17,519 bases of DNA from Calditrichaceae bacterium (GTDB lineage: Bacteria > Calditrichota > Calditrichia > Calditrichales > Calditrichaceae), in assembly GCA_030622395.1 (NCBI GenBank), contig JAUXGF010000002.1, positions 1 through 17,519 on the forward strand, written 5' to 3'. The notes below the pieces were generated by a model that was not told the DNA's origin, did no database searches, and was given only the letters and a program-made list of their open reading frames with translations. This document shows positions 1 to 7,946 of the stretch, piece after piece. A program made the position numbers and the translations under genes. How positions within the stretch are numbered: the first letter of the stretch is position 1; each line of letters begins with the position of its first letter.

Positions 1-348
1 ATATTCAATCTTCATTTTTTATAAGTTTAATTATAAATGTCCCATATAGTTGAATTAAATAATCCCCACTAAATTTGCAACTGAGCCGTTTTAACCCCTT
101 CTATTAAAATATTCGGGGTTAAAACCCCAAATTAGTATAAGATATTTTAGTATCCACCCCGATGCATCGGGATGGCAATTCAAAAATAAGCCACAAGTTG
201 TGTTAAAACGCCTATGCGATACATCGGGACTTCTCTCGTATCATCCCCGACTGGTAGGGACATAGTGACACTTCATTAATCCTTGTACCAAGTTCATGTA
301 CCGACCGGAAACTGAGGTTTTACTAAATTTACAAACAAATGGGCTGAG
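1..348. other. Intergenic region downstream of recN, with palindromes
   Basis: No gene is seen here. The stretch lies 3' of recN (minus strand). It holds an inverted repeat TTAACCCC (91-98) / GGGGTTAA (115-122) and a perfect palindrome CCCGATGCATCGGG at 158-171, which recurs at 9119-9132. Neither hairpin is followed by a T-run on the minus strand, so a classical terminator for recN is not evident. The word CTGAGGTTTTAC at 312-323 recurs in inverted orientation at 10745-10756. Confidence 0.6.
158..171. repeat. CCCGAT/ATCGGG palindrome, copy 1
   Basis: A perfect 14-nt palindrome, CCCGATGCATCGGG, in the gap after recN. It has the same sequence as the palindrome at 9119-9132 and shares the CCCGA/TCGGG stem with those at 6963, 9828, 11516 and 11568. 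All are intergenic. Confidence 0.7.
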
Positions 349-2070
349 TTAGATCTGCAAATTTTTAGCTTCATAAATTAAATGACGGGCGTTTTCCAGC
401 GCCTGCTGTGATATATCTTTCCCCCCAAGCAGATTAGCCACTTCTTTTACCTGCCCCGAATCATCCAGCAAAGATATATTGATGAATGTCCGTTTTCCCT
501 CGATAAACTTTGCGACTTTATAATGATAACGGGCAAAAGCGGCAATTTGAGGGAGATGGGTTACGCAAACTATTTGGTGATAACGAGCTAATTCAAACAT
601 TTTTCGTCCCACAATCTGAGCGGTTTTCCCTGAAATTCCGGAGTCAATCTCATCAAAAATCAATGACGGCGTTTTATCGGCTTCCGCGAGAACTGATTTT
701 AAAGCTAACATAATTCGTGAAATTTCGCCGCCGGATGCTGTTTTGTGTAATGGTTTTAATTTTTCGCCGGCATTTGTTGTAATCTCAAAAATAATCTGAT
801 CGAAGCCCCGCCTATTTGCAGCAGCCTTTTTCCCGTCGATTACAAAACCGGCGTTTTCCTGTTCGTTTAAATCTTGCCGGACTAAAAATTGTGCGTGCGG
901 CATACCAATTTCATATAAAATTCCTGTTATCTTTTGTTGAAATATTTCAGCAGTCTCTTTGCGCCGCTGCGAAATTAATTTTCCTAATCCGACTATTTCT
1001 TTGGAAATTTCAACGATTTCCTTTTCCTTATCCTTAATTTCATCGTCAAACTGCTCCATATCACCCAAAAGCCGTCCTATCTCTTCCTGCAGATCTATTA
1101 ACTCTTGAATATTTAATTTTTGATATTTCTTGAGTAAAAATTCTAACTGGGCAATACGCTGATGTATAAATTCCATGCGCTCCGGGTTAAATTGCAGATT
1201 AGAAAGATACTGTTCGGTAAAGCGCCCAATCTCTTCAACCGCTTCCCTTGCGGCTGATAAATTTTCGCATAACCCTAAAAAATGATCGTCCAGTTCAGCC
1301 AGATTATTCAAATTCTCTTCTGCATCTGCAAGTAGTTGTCCGGCATTGGTTTCACCGCTATAAAGAGAGTCCGTTAACTCTTTACCATATTGATGCAGAG
1401 ATTCAACATTAGCTAAAATCCGCATTTCCGATTTTAGATTATCCAACTCTTGCGCATCTAAATTTGCATTGGCTAATTCATCATGCTGATAACGATACAT
1501 ATCTTGCATTTGAAAGGCGCGCAATTGGCTGGCTTTTAATTCCTGAGATTTTTTAACGGCAGTGTTATATTTATTCAAAAGTAGGCTAAAGTCATTAATT
1601 TGTCCGGAAAGAGAACCAAACTCATCTAAATAATAAATGTGGTTTTCGGGATGCAGCAGGCGTTGATGTTGATACTGACCGTGAAAATCTATTAACAAAG
1701 AGCTTAATTGATTTAAGCGGGCAAGCGTGACCGGCGAGTCGTTAATAAAAATCCGCGCCGTTCCATTAGCGTTAATTTCTTTACGAAAAATAATTGAGTG
1801 AAAGTCTTCAATATCCAGCTCTAAAGAATCAGTTAAGTTTTTTAATTCTACAGACGGAACCGCGTCAATATGCGCCTCGATGACCGCCTTTTTTTCTCCG
1901 GCTCGAATAAGATCGGCGCTGCTGCGTCCGCCGCATAATTGACCGAGAGCATTCACTATGATCGATTTACCCGCGCCTGTTTCACCGGTGATAATATTTA
2001 ACCCTGCCCGGAAGTCGATTTTTATTTCATCAACTAAGGCAAAATTTTTAATATACAGCGATTTAATCAT
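349..2070 (-). CDS. recN: DNA repair protein RecN (SMC-like ATPase)
   Basis: RecN is a cytosolic SMC-family ATPase that acts early in recombinational repair of double-strand breaks, holding DNA ends and supporting RecA. The 573-residue product has normal family length. Visible parts: the N-terminal family start IKNFALVDEI, Walker A GETGAGKS (29-36), Q-loop region DFHGQYQHQ (128-136), a long coiled-coil-rich middle (about 160-380), the ABC signature TASGGEISR (444-452), Walker B LIFDEID (470-476) and the H-loop VTHLPQ (503-508). All ATPase motifs are intact. The ATG is only 3 nt after the stop of the upstream PorZ-like gene, so the two are probably co-transcribed and perhaps translationally coupled. 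That is an unusual partner for a repair gene. No LexA-type operator was recognised. Confidence 0.97.
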   Translation of the reverse strand: MIKSLYIKNFALVDEIKIDFRAGLNIITGETGAGKSIIVNALGQLCGGRSSADLIRAGEKKAVIEAHIDAVPSVELKNLTDSLELDIEDFHSIIFRKEINANGTARIFINDSPVTLARLNQLSSLLIDFHGQYQHQRLLHPENHIYYLDEFGSLSGQINDFSLLLNKYNTAVKKSQELKASQLRAFQMQDMYRYQHDELANANLDAQELDNLKSEMRILANVESLHQYGKELTDSLYSGETNAGQLLADAEENLNNLAELDDHFLGLCENLSAAREAVEEIGRFTEQYLSNLQFNPERMEFIHQRIAQLEFLLKKYQKLNIQELIDLQEEIGRLLGDMEQFDDEIKDKEKEIVEISKEIVGLGKLISQRRKETAEIFQQKITGILYEIGMPHAQFLVRQDLNEQENAGFVIDGKKAAANRRGFDQIIFEITTNAGEKLKPLHKTASGGEISRIMLALKSVLAEADKTPSLIFDEIDSGISGKTAQIVGRKMFELARYHQIVCVTHLPQIAAFARYHYKVAKFIEGKRTFINISLLDDSGQVKEVANLLGGKDISQQALENARHLIYEAKNLQI

Positions 2071-2073
2071 AGC

Positions 2074-4437
2074 TTACTTTCTTATAACTGCTATTTTACC
2101 TGCAATTGATTTGCCGTCTTCAGTAAAGGCTAAATAAAAGTAAATCCCTGTAGCCGCTTGTTTACCAAACGAATCGCGTCCATCCCAAACAGCCCGCCCG
2201 CCGTCGACAAGATGATTTTCGATAGTTAATTCACGGACAAGCGCGCCGTTTAAATTAAGAATTTTAACGGTGGAAATATTTACTAAGTTACATAAAATAA
2301 ATTTTTGATCGCCGCCGTCTAAAATAAACGGATTAGGACCGCCAATCGTTTGGGAATAATCTTCCTGAATTTCGGCAAAGGCTCCTCTGTAAATCGAAAT
2401 CCCTTGCTCTGTGCCTATAAGCGCTTCCGATGTTGCCGCATCCACATATACGCTATGCACTTCATTGTCCACCAAACCGCTGTTTTCTGTAGTGAACCCT
2501 TGCCAGGCATGCGCTTCCCATGCGCTTTTACCGGCTCTTAAAACGCTCAAACCGGCGGGTGTGGCAAACCATTTATTATTATAGGAGTCTACATAAATTT
2601 GATTTATACGGTCTTCTAACGGGCCGGTCTCGCCTGTTAAATCTCCAACATGTCTGTAAACATTAATGCCGTCGAAAGAATTTAAACCGCCAGCAGTGCC
2701 AATCCAAACCGTACCGTCCCTATCTACAGCCAGGGATAAAATGTAATTGCTGCATAAACCATTATTGGTATCATAATGGTATACTTTATCATCATTTTTA
2801 TCCTTTAAGGTTCCGTTATAATCCAAAATATAAACGCCATCCCTTAGTGTGCCTATCCAAGCCATGTCATCATCACCAAAAACAATACAGCAAACACCGC
2901 CTTCAGTTGCAGGATTAATCCCGTCGACTTTACTAAAATAAGTCCAGTCGCTTTTATTAAGGCTGACAAAACCATCGTTAGTGTATGGAGCAACAGCTAT
3001 TAAACTATCATTATCAGCCCAATAATTCCCAAACCACAATCTGCCGTAATTATCTTCTTTAATGGTAGTAATAACTTCATAGTCCGGGTCAGTATAAGAA
3101 GTAATCGGCACCGGTCTAAAAAAGCCCCTATACATTTCGTCTAAAACCGGAAGTTCAACAGTCTCACAAGAATCCTTTGTAGTGATATACATTGCTCCGG
3201 CGCTTTCATAATTATGAAAATATAAAAACTCATCATTTCGTTTAACCATTAAGCCGCCGCCCCAACTGCCTAACCAGATATTTTTAAAACGGTCTTCGTA
3301 AATGACGTCCGTATTCCCTAAATCAGACCACCTGTAACCGCTAAATTCAATGCTTGTCCATTTTTGTCCGTTATTTATAAAAAAGCCCTGATTGGGGGTT
3401 GATTTAATTTTACCTGTGCTTGCCCAAATATTTTTATCCGAATCTTTAATAATATAACGCACGCCGTTTTTAGCGGGATCGTCAAATTTAAAAGGTTTGT
3501 CCCAATCCGAACAATAAAATCCGCCTTCATCCAACCCAAGCCATAACCTGCCTGAATCGTCAGCCCGCAGGATAGTAATATTACTGTCAAAGTTATATTC
3601 CTTTACCCTGCCCGTTTGGGATGTATAAGAATAATAGCGGGAATAATCACGGGAACAATTAGCAATATAGATAGTATCGCCTACCTGGGTCAGAAAATTA
3701 GATATGTAGCCTCCCCAGGAAGTTTCCGTTTGAATATTCAAAGAAGAGTCAATAGTCACCAAGCCCGAACCGGTCCCGACCCATAGTTTACCGTTTATTA
3801 TCTGCATATCTAAAACTTTATTATAAGTTAAGCCGTTTGATGTGTCAAATAATTCCCAAAGATCGGGATTCTCAATTGTATATTTTGACAGGTCTGCCGG
3901 AGCTGTAAGCAATCCTTTATTTGTGCCCAGCCATATCCTGCCGGCAAATAGCTGTATATAAAAAACTTCGTCTGGTAAAATTTCAAAAATATTAAAAAAA
4001 CTCCTGAATTTATAAGCGCTTCCATTCCACAGGAAAACTGCTACGCCTTTCCCCGCCGCAGCCCATAATGTGTCGTTTTGAAAAAGCAAATCTTTTACAG
4101 CATTCCCGCTTATATCAGAAAGATGGTTACAGGATTTTGTATCTTTATTATAGATTTCGATAATCCCTTTATATCCGCCGGCTATCACGTTGTCATGCGT
4201 ATCCAGCTCAATAGCATCCAGGTTGATTGATTGCAGACCTTCAATATTCGTAAATCTTTCTGTTTTCCCTGTAGATTTATTATAGCTGAATATACCGCCC
4301 GTTGAAGCAAACCAGACTTTATCCTGACCAATAACCAAATCGGTAACATCGTTCATGGTTGTAATAGTCTGCCAGTCCCCCTTGTCCTGGCTAAAAGCAA
4401 GGGAAATTATGAACATCAAACCCAAGATTATTCTCAT
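2074..4437 (-). CDS. Secreted PorZ-like two-component-propeller protein with FlgD-like C-terminal domain
   Basis: The 787-residue protein begins with a signal peptide (MRIILGLMFIISLAFS, cleavage probably before Q17). It continues with many Reg_prop beta-propeller blades, recognisable by W-[IFV]-[GA]-T/S-x-G-G-[IL] motifs such as VWFASTGGIFSYN (41-53), IWLGTNKGL, LWVGTGSGL, IWLGSWGGGL, AWIGTLRDG and VWIGTAGGL. The last ~90 residues (about 698-787) form a FlgD/T9SS-type C-terminal domain: GPNPF, VKILNLNGALVREL, WDGRDSFGK, TGIYFY, GKIAVIRK. The layout (signal, two propellers' worth of blades, sorting-type tail) and size resemble PorZ, a cell-surface component of the type IX secretion system. That match is by recognition, and a generic surface propeller protein is the alternative. 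No histidine kinase or membrane segment follows, so it is not a hybrid sensor. GGAG lies 5 nt before the ATG. Confidence 0.75.
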   Translation of the reverse strand: MRIILGLMFIISLAFSQDKGDWQTITTMNDVTDLVIGQDKVWFASTGGIFSYNKSTGKTERFTNIEGLQSINLDAIELDTHDNVIAGGYKGIIEIYNKDTKSCNHLSDISGNAVKDLLFQNDTLWAAAGKGVAVFLWNGSAYKFRSFFNIFEILPDEVFYIQLFAGRIWLGTNKGLLTAPADLSKYTIENPDLWELFDTSNGLTYNKVLDMQIINGKLWVGTGSGLVTIDSSLNIQTETSWGGYISNFLTQVGDTIYIANCSRDYSRYYSYTSQTGRVKEYNFDSNITILRADDSGRLWLGLDEGGFYCSDWDKPFKFDDPAKNGVRYIIKDSDKNIWASTGKIKSTPNQGFFINNGQKWTSIEFSGYRWSDLGNTDVIYEDRFKNIWLGSWGGGLMVKRNDEFLYFHNYESAGAMYITTKDSCETVELPVLDEMYRGFFRPVPITSYTDPDYEVITTIKEDNYGRLWFGNYWADNDSLIAVAPYTNDGFVSLNKSDWTYFSKVDGINPATEGGVCCIVFGDDDMAWIGTLRDGVYILDYNGTLKDKNDDKVYHYDTNNGLCSNYILSLAVDRDGTVWIGTAGGLNSFDGINVYRHVGDLTGETGPLEDRINQIYVDSYNNKWFATPAGLSVLRAGKSAWEAHAWQGFTTENSGLVDNEVHSVYVDAATSEALIGTEQGISIYRGAFAEIQEDYSQTIGGPNPFILDGGDQKFILCNLVNISTVKILNLNGALVRELTIENHLVDGGRAVWDGRDSFGKQAATGIYFYLAFTEDGKSIAGKIAVIRK

Positions 4438-4848
4438 TCAATCTCCAATCTATGTTTCGGTTCATTGGGGAAAAATCAATTATTTAATTATTCTCAAATT
4501 AAATAATTCAAAAGTCGCTGCGACAATTAATTTAGTCTATTTCCTGTTTAAGAACAAGTGCCCAAATTTATCTACTTTATACAATTATACAGATGAAATA
4601 ATAGGAAAAAAAAGACCTCAAAGGTTTTCCCAAACCTTTGAGGTCTTTGAAGAATGGATTGTCTGCGATAGGAACGGAATGTAAATATTTAGCGCCTAAA
4701 CGAAAATACATATTTTTATCATTTCTACCGCCGGCAGGAGCAGCGACAGTTTTGGTTAGTTTTCGTTGGGAAACTATTTAACCACCGATCCATCACTCCA
4801 ATTCTTCACACGGGCTGAACGTTTAGGTTTTATAATCGTATTCTATAT
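4438..4848. other. Intergenic region with terminator hairpin and repeat fragments
   Basis: This gap lies between the end of the Nudix gene and the start of the PorZ-like gene (both minus strand), and no convincing gene was found. It contains a strong hairpin terminator (4606-4648) and a TTAGCGC-type repeat word at 4689-4705 that resembles the arms of the inverted repeat at 15269-15357. The promoter of the PorZ-like/recN unit should lie in 4450-4600. The DNA there is AT-rich, but I cannot assign a specific promoter sequence. Confidence 0.55.
4606..4648 (-). terminator. Rho-independent terminator built on the GACCTCAAAGG hairpin
   Basis: Arms GACCTCAAAGGTTT (4614-4627) and AAACCTTTGAGGTC (4632-4645) pair perfectly around a 4-nt loop. 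The stem can extend by three A-T pairs. On the minus strand the hairpin is followed by eight T (plus-strand A-run 4606-4613), the classical intrinsic terminator form. It lies about 200 nt downstream of the Nudix stop, so it would end the NtrC-Nudix transcript. A sister copy of the hairpin is at 7861-7892. Confidence 0.75.
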
Positions 4849-5511
4849 TTATATTAATTTTGGGGGGATACTAAGATTACGCGGCATATTAAAAACGATC
4901 GATAAAAAATTGCTCAACAAAAAACCCGTTACTCCCCAAATCATATCGCCGCCGTAATAATAATAATGCATATCCCATAAATAGCCGTCGGTTTGATATG
5001 GCTTTACTTCAAAAATATCATCACGAATAAGATGAGACAAGGGCGCTTCGATTAAGCGGTCGATTTCCGCATCATTAATTTTAAAAGGATATGGGTATTT
5101 AAAGATTCCAACAAAGGGTGTTATTAAAAAATTTGAGTTTGTTAAAAACAGATCCGTCTGCCCAATGATAGAAATATCTTTTTCTAATATCCCTACCTCC
5201 TCTTCGGTTTCGCGTAAAGCTGTTTTTACTAAACAGGAATCGTTATCATCACGACTTCCGCCGGGAAATGAAATTTGCCCTTTGTGATGTTCTACTTGCT
5301 CGGTGCGTTTGGTGAATAGAAGGTGAGCTTCATTATTCTTAAAAAAGATCGGCGCTAAAACAGCGGCGTCAATTGACTTAGTTTTTTTATAAATATAAGA
5401 TCTTTGCTGATGACCGTTTAATTTGTCGGTGATATGCTTTACAAATTTTGATTCCGAATTACATATACCGGTAATCGTTTTGATATCGAATTTGCTGTTA
5501 ACTGAATTCAT
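4849..5511 (-). CDS. Nudix hydrolase, CoA pyrophosphatase type (NudL/NUDT7-like)
   Basis: Probable cytosolic coenzyme A pyrophosphatase, splitting CoA into 4'-phosphopantetheine and 3',5'-ADP. The 220-residue sequence carries the UPF0035/CoA-specific signature LLFTKRTEQVEHHKGQISFP (64-83), directly followed by GG and a Nudix box whose catalytic core is RETEEEVGI (100-108). The usual first Glu of the box is replaced by an Asp-rich stretch, SRDDND (86-91), as is common in this subfamily. The tail (about 110-200) also fits the family (ITPFVGIFKYPYPF). The ATG overlaps the end of the upstream NtrC gene by 14 nt (GATGAATTCAGTTAA), so the pair is probably translationally coupled. Confidence is high for the family and moderate for CoA as substrate. 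Confidence 0.9.
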   Translation of the reverse strand: MNSVNSKFDIKTITGICNSESKFVKHITDKLNGHQQRSYIYKKTKSIDAAVLAPIFFKNNEAHLLFTKRTEQVEHHKGQISFPGGSRDDNDSCLVKTALRETEEEVGILEKDISIIGQTDLFLTNSNFLITPFVGIFKYPYPFKINDAEIDRLIEAPLSHLIRDDIFEVKPYQTDGYLWDMHYYYYGGDMIWGVTGFLLSNFLSIVFNMPRNLSIPPKLI

Positions 5512-6865
5512 CGTCTTTAATATTGTAATCTTCCAATTTATTGTAAAGCGAACGCCGGCTTATACCTAACATTTCCGCTGCTTTTAATTTATTGCCTTTT
5601 GCTATTTGCAGTGTTTTAATAATTGTGACCCGTTCAATTTCCGGTAAAGGAGTTCCTGCGGGAAAACGTATTTCCTGCCCGGGCAGCATACCTTGTTTGA
5701 CAATGGCGGGTAAATCTTTTTTTGTTATACTTCCTTTTGCCGAGATCATACCACGCAAAATAATATTGCGTAATTCCCGGATATTCCCCGGCCATGTATA
5801 CTTATTCAAAATATCCGCCGCCTCCGGTTCTATCCCGCTGACTTGTTTTCCATATTCCCTATTAAAACGATCCAAAAAATATTCGGCAATGATTAATATA
5901 TCGTCTTTTCGTTCCCGCAGGGGAGGCAATTCGATATTATAAACATTCAGACGATAAAACAAATCCTCACGAAATTTTCCATTGGCAATTAAATCATTTA
6001 AATTTTCATTAGTGGCGGCGACAATTCTTACATTTACCGGTATAATATGACTGCCCCCTACGCGTTCAATTTGATTGTTTTCTAAAACGCGCAACAGCGC
6101 AATTTGCACCTGCTCGCTCATCGAACTGATTTCGTCTAAAAATAGTGTGCCTTCGTCGGCTTCCTCAAACTTTCCCTTTTTTGCTTCAACGGCTCCCGTA
6201 AAAGCGCCCTTCTCGTGACCAAAAAGCTCGGAACTGATTAAATCTTTGGGAATAGCTCCGGTATTTACGGCAATGAATGGTTTATCTTTTCGATTAGACT
6301 CGTTATGCAGCGCCCGGGCTACCAGTTCCTTCCCTGTTCCGCTTTCGCCGTGAATTAAAACAGGAACGTCAATATCAGTAATTTCATTTATTTTTTTTAT
6401 TACATTTTTTATGCCGCGCGACTTACCGATAATTTCGCCGAAATGAATATAGCGAGCCGGGACAGCGATTCTTTTTTCTTTAATATCACTTTCTAATTTA
6501 GGTACGGTCAATGCCCGGCTGACCACGGCTTTTAATTTTACAGGATCAATCGGCTTGGGGATGTAATCGAGCGCTCCTAAATGCACCGCCTGAACGGCAT
6601 GTTCTATGGAACTATAACCGGTTACCATTATTACTTTAAGCAGAGGGTCAAAATCATTTATTAGCTTAAGTAATTCCATACCGTCAATCTTTTGCATTTT
6701 ATAATCAGTAATGATCAGATCATAATTATATTTTTTGATTAGAATTAAAGCCGTCTCAGCGCCCTCTGCATCATCTACCTGGTAATCTTCATCTTCTAAT
6801 AAAACCACCATACCTTCACGGTGCGCCTGATCATCATCTATAACAAGAATTCGCGGCTTGTTCAT
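5498..6865 (-). CDS. NtrC-family sigma-54-dependent response regulator
   Basis: A 455-residue transcription activator with three complete domains. The receiver (about 5-118) has the acidic pocket D10-D12, phospho-acceptor D54 (IITDYKM), T82 and K104. The AAA+ domain (about 143-375) has Walker A GESGTGKE (173-180), the sigma-54-contacting GAFTGA loop (220-225), Walker B LFLDE (241-245) and the arginine-finger region FREDLFYRLN. The C-terminal Fis-type helix-turn-helix is at about 425-446 (KLKAAEMLGISRRSLYNKLE). GGAG lies 5 nt before the ATG. It is expected to activate RNA polymerase with sigma-54 when phosphorylated. No cognate histidine kinase is adjacent. The downstream overlapping gene is a CoA pyrophosphatase, which gives no clear hint of the target regulon. 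No convincing -24/-12 promoter (GG-N10-GC) was found in the gaps I inspected. Confidence 0.95.
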   Translation of the reverse strand: MNKPRILVIDDDQAHREGMVVLLEDEDYQVDDAEGAETALILIKKYNYDLIITDYKMQKIDGMELLKLINDFDPLLKVIMVTGYSSIEHAVQAVHLGALDYIPKPIDPVKLKAVVSRALTVPKLESDIKEKRIAVPARYIHFGEIIGKSRGIKNVIKKINEITDIDVPVLIHGESGTGKELVARALHNESNRKDKPFIAVNTGAIPKDLISSELFGHEKGAFTGAVEAKKGKFEEADEGTLFLDEISSMSEQVQIALLRVLENNQIERVGGSHIIPVNVRIVAATNENLNDLIANGKFREDLFYRLNVYNIELPPLRERKDDILIIAEYFLDRFNREYGKQVSGIEPEAADILNKYTWPGNIRELRNIILRGMISAKGSITKKDLPAIVKQGMLPGQEIRFPAGTPLPEIERVTIIKTLQIAKGNKLKAAEMLGISRRSLYNKLEDYNIKDDEFS

Positions 6866-6909
6866 TTTTCTCCAAAGTAATATTTAACACGTTCAATTTA
6901 TTGTATAGT

Positions 6910-7064
6910 CCCGAATGACAGGGAGTTGCAGAATACCCAAAATGTCATTTCGAACGGAGTGTCCCGAGAATCGGGATATAACGTCAATAATAGCAATAGA
7001 TTTCTCGTTAAAAGATCCTCGAAATGACAGAAAAACAGTATACTGCAACCCCTGATGGTCGGGG
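6910..7064. repeat. Nested inverted-repeat (MITE-like) element
   Basis: This lies in the 270-nt gap between the methyltransferase stop and the NtrC start. The inner ends are a perfect 11-bp inverted repeat, TGTCATTTCGA (6943-6953) and TCGAAATGACA (7019-7029). They enclose a CCCGAGAATCGGG hairpin (6963-6975) and a TTTCTCG...AAGAT core. Outside them a second imperfect pair flanks the element: GGGAGTTGCAGAATAC (6921-6936) against GTATACTGCAACCCC (7037-7051), extending to CCCGA near 6910 and TCGGGG near 7059-7064. There is no ORF inside. It looks like a small non-autonomous repeat, perhaps one element inserted in another. Confidence 0.7.
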
Positions 7065-7135
7065 GATATTTACCCTATTCAAAGCTCTCTGATAGGACGG
7101 GAAGTTTAATTGTCAGATAATTATTAGTAATACCT

Positions 7136-7819
7136 CTATTCATTTTTTTGCTTTTCTATAATGTATATGGAAACTATAATGTTTTGATTGTTTTGCATGA
7201 CTGATTTATTAGTAACAGAATATATATAACCATGATTACGGAGCATTTCGAAAAATTCACGGGAAACAGAACGGTTAGGCTCGGCAATAATAATCTTACC
7301 GTCATCCCTCAAGTGTGATTGAAATATTTCAATTAACGGGTGGAAGAAACGTTCTTCATAAATAATATCCGATGCAATGATCCGCTGAAACTGCCTGTCC
7401 AAATCAGGCGAACGCCAGTCAAGTTGTTTTAAATCAGGCAAAGGCAGTCTGTTTAATTTAAAATTATGCATAGTCATATCAAGCGCGCCCTGTTCGTAAT
7501 CGGTAAGCAGTAAATAAGACGGGTTTTGCAAGGAGATGCTTATAGAAGTTAGCCCGAGCCCGCAGCCTAATTCAAGCGTTGTTTTGCTTTTAACAAGGTC
7601 TGAATTGTTAGCCACAAAACGGCTTAAGGCAATTGCTGAAGGCCATAGTTCCGCCCAGTAAGGCAAACGCTCGTCAACATTAAATTGGTCATCGCTAACT
7701 TGATCGATCAAATTATCCAGATTGCGCACCCGTTCTATTATGATTCGTCCATCCCCGAATTGATGCGCTTCTTTAATTAAATCTAATTTATAATTATTAT
7801 TTTTAATAGGTTGCTGCAA
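7136..7819 (-). CDS. Class I SAM-dependent methyltransferase, METTL/Methyltransf_16-like
   Basis: The 227-residue cytosolic protein has a Rossmann-type SAM fold. Evidence: the preceding LPYWAELWPSAIALSRF segment (52-68) typical of Methyltransf_16 protein-lysine methyltransferases, motif I LELGCGLGL (82-90), the acidic ribose-binding TDYE (106-109) and the post-motif ASDIIYEE (149-156) that matches the D-x-x-Y active-site signature of the family. The substrate cannot be read from the sequence. A protein lysine is the family-based guess. The start is TTG at 7819: an in-frame stop lies two codons upstream, and AAGGA (plus-strand 7828-7832) sits 8 nt before it, so TTG is well supported. It lies about 130 nt from lpxB, with the hairpin at 7861-7892 between them. 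Confidence 0.85.
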   Translation of the reverse strand: MQQPIKNNNYKLDLIKEAHQFGDGRIIIERVRNLDNLIDQVSDDQFNVDERLPYWAELWPSAIALSRFVANNSDLVKSKTTLELGCGLGLTSISISLQNPSYLLLTDYEQGALDMTMHNFKLNRLPLPDLKQLDWRSPDLDRQFQRIIASDIIYEERFFHPLIEIFQSHLRDDGKIIIAEPNRSVSREFFEMLRNHGYIYSVTNKSVMQNNQNIIVSIYIIEKQKNE

Positions 7820-7827
7820 TTTTCAAA

Positions 7828-7832
7828 TCCTT
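7828..7832 (-). promoter_or_regulatory. Ribosome binding site deciding a TTG start
   Basis: AAGGA on the minus strand, 8 nt before TTG (7819-7817) of the methyltransferase gene. No ATG or GTG is available upstream in frame before a stop, so this site fixes the start at TTG. Confidence 0.7.
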
Positions 7833-7860
7833 TTAATTAATAAATTTTAAAGCCTTCAGA

Positions 7861-7892
7861 GACCTCAAAGGTTTTCGAAAACCTTTGAGGTC
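7861..7892. repeat. GACCTCAAAGG hairpin, second copy (perfect 32-nt palindrome)
   Basis: GACCTCAAAGGTTTTC is followed directly by its exact reverse complement. The arms are the same as in the hairpin at 4614-4645, which differs only in its loop. It lies between the lpxB stop and the methyltransferase start. Here the T-rich flank (TTTTCTTTCTTT) is on the plus strand, opposite to the direction of both neighbouring genes. It is therefore better described as a dispersed repeat than as a terminator for lpxB, though the symmetrical stem could still impede transcription. Confidence 0.75.
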
Positions 7893-7946
7893 TTTTCTTT
7901 CTTTCCATTAATCCATCAATCCACTACTCCACTTTTTCATCATTTC

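Noticed and set aside
4355..4684. Plus-strand ORF of 109 codons over the start of the PorZ-like gene
   Set aside because: It begins inside the signal-peptide end of the PorZ-like gene on the opposite strand and runs through the terminator hairpin. The product has no recognisable family.
7861..7892. Intrinsic terminator for lpxB
   Set aside because: The hairpin is perfect, but on the minus strand it is followed by a mixed sequence, not a T-run. It was kept as a repeat.
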